Below the pieces are notes generated by a model. It was not told where the DNA came from and did no database searches. It worked only from the letters and a program-made list of their open reading frames with translations. From contig NZ_JAYGHM010000002.1 of NCBI RefSeq assembly GCF_034931125.1, positions 62,001-126,000 on the forward strand: a stretch of 64,000 nt of DNA, in the 5' to 3' direction. A program made the translations under genes and the position numbers. This DNA is from Rivularia sp034931125 (GTDB lineage: Bacteria > Cyanobacteriota > Cyanobacteriia > Cyanobacteriales > Nostocaceae). Below, in pieces: positions 58,985 through 64,000 of this stretch. Position 1 is the stretch's first letter; every line of letters starts with the position of its first letter.

Positions 58985-60193
58985 TTAAGAAAAATCTTTC
59001 AATTCAGCTGTACGTAAAGATATTTGTTGGGTACGATTGCCTCTTTGCACTTTTAACTGTAAATTTTCGCCGACACCGCTATTTTCCACTATAATCAGCA
59101 ATTCTTCTCCGGTGCTGATGCTTTTTCCATCAACCGCAACAATTACATCTCCGACACGAATACCCGCATTAGCTGCTGGGGAATTTGGGATAACCCTTCC
59201 TACTAAAATACCTTTTACTTCCGGTACTTTGACTGGAGAATTAGGATTAGCGTTGATTCGTCGCGCTTCTTCGGGAGTCAAATCATCCATCCCTATACCT
59301 ATAAACGGATGAGCAACTTTCCCGTTGCGTTGTAATTCACTGGTGATTTGTTTTGCTTTATCAATGGGAATCGCGAAACCGATACCCGTCGCATCAGCAC
59401 GAATTGCCGTATTTATACCGATAACCTCACCTAATTCGTTTAATAAAGGACCACCTGAGTTTCCAGGATTAATCGCTGCATCGGTTTGAATAAACTCCAA
59501 ACGCTTAGAGGAAATACCAACTTGAGCGCTGGGACGCTTCAGTGTACTGACAATTCCCAAAGTTACCGTATTATCGAAACCCAAAGGATTTCCCACTGCG
59601 ATCGCCCAATCTCCAACTTGAACGTTGCTCGATGAACCCAGGGGTGCTACTGGTAAATCGCTACCAGCATTAATCTTCACGACTGCTAAATCCGTGACTT
59701 CATCAGCACCTTGAACTTTACCTTCAAACTTACGACCATCCTTCAGACGAACCGTTACTTTATCTGCTTTATCAACGACGTGAGCGTTGGTTAAAACTAA
59801 CCCGCTTTTGTCAATAATGAAACCAGAACCCAAACCGCGCAACTGTTCCGGAGGCAAGTTTTTAGGTAGAGAATCGCCGAAAAACCGCCGAAAAAATGGG
59901 TCTTCCATAAAAGGCTCAGGAAGATTACGGCTTATCGTGCGTTCGGTATCAATCCGAACTACTGCACTGCCAACTCGATTAACAGCGGCCGTTACAAAAC
60001 TCCTACTGGCGATCGGCGCAGGTGATGCACTAGTTTGGGCTATGAGTACAGATTCTGCCTGAGAAGGTAATACCCAAATATTAATGCTCAACAAAACCGC
60101 GATCGCAATTGCAAATAGATGTCTACTTAGTTGTCTTATTGACTTAGGAAAATATGTAAATTTCATCACCAAGACCGTTTTTTTCAGCCTCAT
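58985..60193 (-). CDS. HtrA/Deg-family serine protease with one PDZ domain
   Basis: A 402-residue exported protease, one of the cyanobacterial HhoA/HhoB/HtrA group. A second ATG at residue 10 (MKFTYFP) may be the true start. A signal or anchor segment spans about residues 25-46, a trypsin-like domain (about 65-285) has the triad His138 (LTNAHVV), Asp168 (TDLAVVK) and Ser246 (NPGNSGGP), and one PDZ domain spans about 300-395 (ending EDL-type strand QLKVQRGNRTQQISL). It should degrade or chaperone damaged proteins in the periplasm or thylakoid lumen, as in photosystem II repair. I cannot say which of the three paralogues it is. Confidence 0.95.
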   Translation of the reverse strand: MRLKKTVLVMKFTYFPKSIRQLSRHLFAIAIAVLLSINIWVLPSQAESVLIAQTSASPAPIASRSFVTAAVNRVGSAVVRIDTERTISRNLPEPFMEDPFFRRFFGDSLPKNLPPEQLRGLGSGFIIDKSGLVLTNAHVVDKADKVTVRLKDGRKFEGKVQGADEVTDLAVVKINAGSDLPVAPLGSSSNVQVGDWAIAVGNPLGFDNTVTLGIVSTLKRPSAQVGISSKRLEFIQTDAAINPGNSGGPLLNELGEVIGINTAIRADATGIGFAIPIDKAKQITSELQRNGKVAHPFIGIGMDDLTPEEARRINANPNSPVKVPEVKGILVGRVIPNSPAANAGIRVGDVIVAVDGKSISTGEELLIIVENSGVGENLQLKVQRGNRTQQISLRTAELKDFS

Positions 60194-60494
60194 TGTTAAT
60201 TATTCTTGACAATTATGTTTATGATTGAAAGCAAGTAATGTCATAGGTTTTACTTATTAACGTTTTGTAGAACCCTGAATCGCCATTTTAAGCCCTTATG
60301 CTTAGTTGTAAGGCATGAAACAAACTGTACCTGCTGTTCAATTTATTAAAGATATTAGCAAAAATAGAGAAAGCGTTTCATTTACTTACAAAGCGAATAG
60401 CTTGTTATGAGGTAATCTGGGGATTGCACACACCCTAACTGACTTGAGCTTTGCGTTAGGATTATAAATACTGCCTAAACCCCAATCACAGCCC
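60194..60494. other. divergent intergenic region
   Basis: About 300 bases between the divergent protease and metal-sensor genes. A GGGGATT...ACACACCC stretch (60418-60434) might be the sensor's own operator, as G-tract-containing sites are known for CsoR/RcnR-type regulators. This is speculative. Confidence 0.4.
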
Positions 60495-60866
60495 ATGAAT
60501 GGAACTTCAAACAAAAACGAGCAGATATTGAGTAATAGTACAGACAGTAAAAAACCAGAACACAGCCACAATCATCCGCACTCAGTTCACCCCCACGTTC
60601 ATAGCGAAGAGTCTTTGCGAAAAATAGTTAATCGACTATCGCGTATAGAAGGGCATATTAGAGGAATAAAGACTATGGTGCAGCAAAATAGCCCTTGCCC
60701 CGACGTGTTGCTGCAAATTGCTGCGGTTAGAGGTGCAGTTGATAAAGTAGCGCGGATTGTTTTGGATGAACATTTAACAGAGTGCGTTGCTAGAGCCGCA
60801 AAAAATGGCAACATAGACGTTGAAATGCAAGAATTAAAGGCAGCTTTAGATAGATTTTTACCTTAA
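60495..60866 (+). CDS. inrS: CsoR/RcnR-family metal-responsive repressor, InrS-like
   Basis: A 123-residue DUF156 repressor. The His-rich N-terminus (SHNHPHSVHPHVHS) precedes the three-helix body VNRLSRIEGHIRGIKTMVQ. Cys68, His93 and Cys97 match the spacing of the nickel ligands I recall for Synechocystis InrS (Cys53, His78, Cys82), and His36 matches InrS His21. InrS represses nickel exporter genes until nickel binds. No exporter is adjacent here, so its target lies elsewhere. The gene has a G-tract-containing upstream stretch. Confidence 0.85.
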   Translation: MNGTSNKNEQILSNSTDSKKPEHSHNHPHSVHPHVHSEESLRKIVNRLSRIEGHIRGIKTMVQQNSPCPDVLLQIAAVRGAVDKVARIVLDEHLTECVARAAKNGNIDVEMQELKAALDRFLP

Positions 60867-60951
60867 TTAATCGGTAACTATAATTTTAATTTAGTCAGCC
60901 ATTGAATATCTATATTCTTAATAGTTTAGGTAATAGTTTCAATCAATCTTA

Positions 60952-61758
60952 ATGAGTCTAAATCATATTTTTCATTATTTCAGTGGTAATTCAAATAAAC
61001 CACTGATTATTTTTTTGCATGGTTTTATGGGCAATACTAATGAATTTGATGAAGTTATATCTTTATTAAAAAATGATTTTTACTTTCTAAACATTGACCT
61101 TCCAGGACATGGCAAAACTCAAATGTTGGGTAATGATAATTGCTATACAATGGCTCATACTGCCGATATTTTGATAAAGTTATTGGATCAGTTAAAAGTT
61201 GATCGGTGCTTTTTACTCGGATATTCAATGGGTGGAAGATTAGCTTTATATTTAACGCTGCATTTTCCCCAGAGATTTTATAAAGTTATTCTAGAATCCG
61301 CTTCTCCTGGTTTGTTGACGGAAAAAGAAAGATTAGAAAGAATTAAACGAGATGAACAAATAGCTAGAAAATTAGCAAGAAGTATTGGAAGTGATTTTAA
61401 TAAGTTTCTAGAGAATTGGTACAATCAATTGATTTTCGGCAACATCAAAAAGCATCTTCAATTTGAGCAGATGATCGCAAATCGGTTGCAAAACAATCCC
61501 TTAGAATTAGCTAAATCCTTGCGGTTGATGGGTACGGGAGTTCAACCAGCTTTGTGGGAGAAATTACGCGAAAATCAAGTTCCGTTACTTTTATTAGTGG
61601 GAGAGAACGACCAAAAATTTATCGAGATAAATAGGAGAATGACTCAAATTAATAATTTATGTGAGTTGAGAATTATTGAAAATGCTGCTCACAATATTCA
61701 TCTAGAGAATACATTAAAATTTGTACAAAATATTCGTGATTTTTTCAATTTGTCGTAG
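60952..61758 (+). CDS. menH: MenH-like 2-succinyl-6-hydroxy-2,4-cyclohexadiene-1-carboxylate synthase
   Basis: MenH eliminates pyruvate from SEPHCHC in the menaquinone (phylloquinone) pathway; in cyanobacteria the product feeds the phylloquinone of photosystem I. The 268-residue alpha/beta hydrolase has the nucleophile motif LGYSMGGRLAL (Ser92), the N-terminal FLHGFMGNTNEFDEV, and the general-base region IIENAAHNIHLEN with His. The residue between, DHGRST/GEND-type Asp in LLVGENDQKF, completes the triad. No other men genes are adjacent. A related hydrolase of other function cannot be fully excluded. Confidence 0.88.
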   Translation: MSLNHIFHYFSGNSNKPLIIFLHGFMGNTNEFDEVISLLKNDFYFLNIDLPGHGKTQMLGNDNCYTMAHTADILIKLLDQLKVDRCFLLGYSMGGRLALYLTLHFPQRFYKVILESASPGLLTEKERLERIKRDEQIARKLARSIGSDFNKFLENWYNQLIFGNIKKHLQFEQMIANRLQNNPLELAKSLRLMGTGVQPALWEKLRENQVPLLLLVGENDQKFIEINRRMTQINNLCELRIIENAAHNIHLENTLKFVQNIRDFFNLS

Positions 61759-61790
61759 GGTGTATTGAGTCAACACCACAACCTCAATCA

Positions 61791-62471
61791 TCATTGAGTC
61801 TTCTTGAGTGCGCTTAATTCTTCTTGCAAAACTTTCTGATAAATTCTTGGTAAACTACTGCTGACCGAATTAGTTTCGATCCCATATCCCAAACTTGTCC
61901 AGGTAGGAGAGAGAGTTTTTAAAACTTGATTTACTTTTCCTTCTCGTAACAATTGAGCAATATTAACTCCCCATTCCTTAGAATCGCTCAACCAGCTATA
62001 AACAACTTTGTCTTGATATTCCGGTTCAAAACTGTAGCTAGCCCAAAACATCATCGGCATTGGCTGCTCTGGGTGATAGCGAGAAGCAATCCTAAACCAA
62101 GTGGTATTAATAACTTGGTATCTACCCGCAGCTGTCGAACAGTTTCCTGTATTTGGTCCGACAGGAATTCTGACACATTTCTCAGGATGACGACTCAAAT
62201 CGCTGACGTGTTCACCACCATACAAAATAGAATAAGGACGTTTACTACTAGCTTCACTTGCAGAAATAGTTCGCATTAAAGCGCGAACATAAGGATCACC
62301 ACCTGTCATCACTAAAGGCGGCTGTTTTTTCTGAAAAACCGGGTCGCTATTAGGTTCAAAGCTACCGTAAATATACCACTGAAACATACAAACAAAGGCG
62401 AGGAGAGCGGATAAGGGCCCAATAATTTTTTCAACACCTTTGAAGTAAAAACCTTTAAGAGTTTTACTCAT
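61791..62471 (-). CDS. GH104-like muramidase (lysozyme) with membrane anchor
   Basis: A 226-residue protein. An N-terminal hydrophobic segment (about residues 17-35) anchors or exports it. The domain (about 60-190) has the lambda-endolysin/GH104 pattern: YVRALMRTISASEASSKRPYSILYGG (catalytic Glu73 in SASEAS), SRHPEKCVRIPVGPNTGNCSTAAGRYQVINTTW. It should cleave peptidoglycan glycan strands, probably for wall remodelling. Such anchored lysozyme-like proteins are common in filamentous cyanobacteria. It is convergent with menH, about 30 bases away. Confidence 0.85.
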   Translation of the reverse strand: MSKTLKGFYFKGVEKIIGPLSALLAFVCMFQWYIYGSFEPNSDPVFQKKQPPLVMTGGDPYVRALMRTISASEASSKRPYSILYGGEHVSDLSRHPEKCVRIPVGPNTGNCSTAAGRYQVINTTWFRIASRYHPEQPMPMMFWASYSFEPEYQDKVVYSWLSDSKEWGVNIAQLLREGKVNQVLKTLSPTWTSLGYGIETNSVSSSLPRIYQKVLQEELSALKKTQ

Positions 62472-62893
62472 TAATATTACTTAAGATAGCTCAATAAAAT
62501 ATAACAACAATCATAAATCCAACCATTCCGGCAATATTTATTAATTGAACCGGACTGTCGAACACCTCCAATTCTAACAATGATTATTTTTGTGCGATCG
62601 CGAAATTATGAAAGGGGATAGGTGAGTATAATTCGTAATTCGTAATTCGTAATTAATGCCCCATAAATTAAATTTAGGGGCTTCGGTAGAGTCATTACCA
62701 CGGGGGGGCTTCAGACCTTAAAATTTTACTCGGTGAGGAGGGAGACAAGGGGATAGGGGGATGGGGAGACAAGGGGAAAAATTCATAATTCCGGCAATCC
62801 TAACTCCTAACTCTTTAATCCAAAATCCATTCACGAAGTGTGTCCGAAGGACATAATCCAAAATCTAAAATTTTATTACTCCCTACTCGCTTA
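62472..62893. other. gene-free stretch rich in repeats
   Basis: About 420 bases without a convincing gene. It holds three AATTCGT heptamers (62630-62650), G-rich GGGGATAG/GACAAGG units (about 62745-62780), a GTCCGAAGGAC palindrome (about 62842-62852) and a TCCAAAATC heptamer-like tract. Confidence 0.6.
62630..62650. repeat. heptamer tandem repeat, AATTCGT x3
   Basis: Three exact AATTCGT copies, as at 7008-7042. Confidence 0.85.
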
Positions 62894-63550
62894 TTAAGCA
62901 ACTGCTGCAAATAACTCTCCAAAGCTTTTAGCAGTAGCATCTTCTTTGGAAACAATTTCGACAATTTTATTGCTGGAAGCCGGTTCAAACAGCGATTCTA
63001 CACAAACTTGAGCGACTTTTTGCCGGGGAATACTGCCGTCAAACATTGTATCTGCCGATTTCATGACGATGGGATTGCTGTTGTCTTCGTTTTTCAATCC
63101 ACCCGGACGCACTATTGTATAAGTCAAACCGCTTTTCTGAAGGTATTCCTCTGCTTGCTTCTTCCAAACCAAAATTAACCAAAATAAATTTAGCGGATGG
63201 AACAGCTTGGAAGTACACAACGAAGAAACAAACGTAAAATGTTCTATTCCTTTAAGTTTCGCAGCATCCACCAAATTTTTCGTACCTTCATAATCTACTT
63301 TGTAAGGTCCAGTGGGATCGAAACTCGGTGCTGCACCAGTCGCACATAATAACACTGTGCTATCTCCTAGAGCCACAGATAAATCCGGTTTTAAAACATC
63401 ACCTTGCACTAAGTCCACTGCTTCAGGCAAAATACTTCTAGCTTTTTCTATATCTCTTACTAATGCACGAACCGGAATATTACGCACCATCAACTCCTGC
63501 ACGATGCGTCTTCCCGTCTCACCTGTTGCCCCTGCTACAAAAGCTTTCAT
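62894..63550 (-). CDS. atypical SDR, NAD(P)-binding oxidoreductase
   Basis: A 218-residue protein with an N-terminal dinucleotide motif (AGATGETGRRIV: G-x-x-G-x-x-G, residues about 6-17) and conserved segments VDLVQGDVLKP, HFTFVSSLCTS and TIVRPGGLKNED of the NAD(P)H-binding atypical SDR group (SDR_a5-like). It resembles the Ycf39/NmrA-related proteins of cyanobacteria, but it lacks the extended C-terminus of Ycf39. No catalytic Tyr-x3-Lys in the usual place, so it may act as a chaperone-like or sensing protein. Monocistronic. Confidence 0.83.
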   Translation of the reverse strand: MKAFVAGATGETGRRIVQELMVRNIPVRALVRDIEKARSILPEAVDLVQGDVLKPDLSVALGDSTVLLCATGAAPSFDPTGPYKVDYEGTKNLVDAAKLKGIEHFTFVSSLCTSKLFHPLNLFWLILVWKKQAEEYLQKSGLTYTIVRPGGLKNEDNSNPIVMKSADTMFDGSIPRQKVAQVCVESLFEPASSNKIVEIVSKEDATAKSFGELFAAVA

Positions 63551-63729
63551 GATAATTCTCTACCAATGGAAACATATATCATTGTTCTTTCTTCTCTATT
63601 GTAGAGTAATGGTAAATTTTATGTCAGATTGTTAATGTTTCGGTAAATTTGTCTTGGTAGTGCGAAACATCTCATCTACGATGGGAATTATTATTTTAAA
63701 TAAACTTAAAAGTATACAGGAATGCACTT

Positions 63730-64000
63730 ATGGTTTCAACCAATCGAGAGTATAAATCTTACGAAACGGAGGAAACAATTATATCTGTAACATCAAATTT
63801 ATCGGATAGCCAAGAACTATCTTTAGAGTTAGATTTAGACCAAGAAACTAAATTTTCCTGTACATTCAGCGACTGTATGGAGTTAACCGCACCAGCCCCG
63901 GTCGTTGCTGAATATTTGAACAATCACTCAGAATGGTTTTCTCGTTGCGCTCAACCAATGAAAGTGCAACCTTTGGGGGAGAATGGTTACGAATTAACAA
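63730..64000 (+). CDS. DUF1997 family protein, 3' truncated
   Basis: The reading frame starts at ATG 63730 (MVSTNREYKSYETEETIISV) and is open to the window's end, so only about 90 residues are visible. The segment FSCTFSDCMELTAPAPVVAEYLNNHSEWF and the following FSRCAQPMKVQPLGENGYEL fit the N-terminal part of DUF1997, a conserved cyanobacterial and plastid family of unknown function. It is divergent from the SDR gene. Confidence 0.8.
   Translation, partial: MVSTNREYKSYETEETIISVTSNLSDSQELSLELDLDQETKFSCTFSDCMELTAPAPVVAEYLNNHSEWFSRCAQPMKVQPLGENGYELT

Noticed and set aside
1..64000. tRNA genes and CRISPR arrays
   Set aside because: No T-loop/acceptor pattern and no regularly spaced repeat-spacer array was seen; the tandem heptamers are too short and contiguous for CRISPR.

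Overview
This window is chromosomal DNA from a cyanobacterium, most likely a filamentous heterocyst-forming type (Nostocales-like). The direct evidence is photosystem II and photosynthetic electron-transport genes (psbM, psbK, psb28, petF), a BvdR-type biliverdin reductase, many HIP1 octamers (GCGATCGC), and abundant heptameric short tandem repeats of the kind typical of heterocystous strains. No tRNA, rRNA or CRISPR array is visible. Two runs of N (17054-17214 and 40421-40508) are assembly gaps that fall inside heptamer-repeat tracts.

Layout. 0-7 kb: a 5'-truncated membrane-protein gene, a 179-bp MITE-like element, a DUF3082 / ispE / rsmA cluster, and a large multi-PAS histidine kinase. 7-11.5 kb: an accessory patch with a XisA/XisC-like tyrosine recombinase, a GerMN lipoprotein, and a ParA-RHH partition-like pair with a cluster of palindromes upstream, bracketed by dispersed inverted repeats. 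11.5-26 kb: housekeeping and conserved cyanobacterial genes (a metallo-beta-lactamase-fold hydrolase, Nif3-like, YjbQ-like, a diheme cytochrome c, secA, a TrmJ-like methyltransferase, a beta-lactamase-fold protein, M3 oligopeptidase) plus a PD-(D/E)XK-like hypothetical. 26-30 kb: two tandem heme-oxygenase-like diiron-oxidase (HDO) paralogues divergent from an O-methyltransferase; this is the best candidate for an undescribed small metabolic locus. 30-41 kb: a second multi-PAS/GAF histidine kinase, a universal stress protein, psbM, a ferredoxin, psbK, tgt, cobS, ComF-like, GNAT and MiaE genes. 41-50 kb: a CsgG-like secreted protein, sulfiredoxin, SpoIID/LytB, petF, bvdR, a DUF3352 protein, and two decayed small genes (a HicA/RelE-like chimera and a frameshifted TIGR03792-type gene). 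50-64 kb: an FKBP lipoprotein, dnaB interrupted by a 417-residue homing-endonuclease intein, rplI, a toxin-antitoxin operon broken by a TnpB remnant, a spore-photoproduct-lyase-like radical SAM gene, psb28, xseB, a DUF1838 protein, an HtrA-type protease, an InrS-like nickel sensor, menH, a GH104-like muramidase, an atypical SDR, and a 3'-truncated DUF1997 gene.

How the genes fit together. Most are single genes or two-gene units rather than long operons. Clear couplings are ispE/rsmA (8-bp overlap), parA/RHH (ATGA overlap), AbrB/PIN (GTGA overlap) and rplI-dnaB. uspA and psbM converge on one bidirectional terminator. Intergenic regions carry several repeat families, and these have reached coding sequence at least twice: an in-frame palindrome in the first histidine kinase, and a heptamer tract encoding the last residues of the GNAT protein.

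All assignments come from reading the sequence and remembered family motifs. No database search was run.
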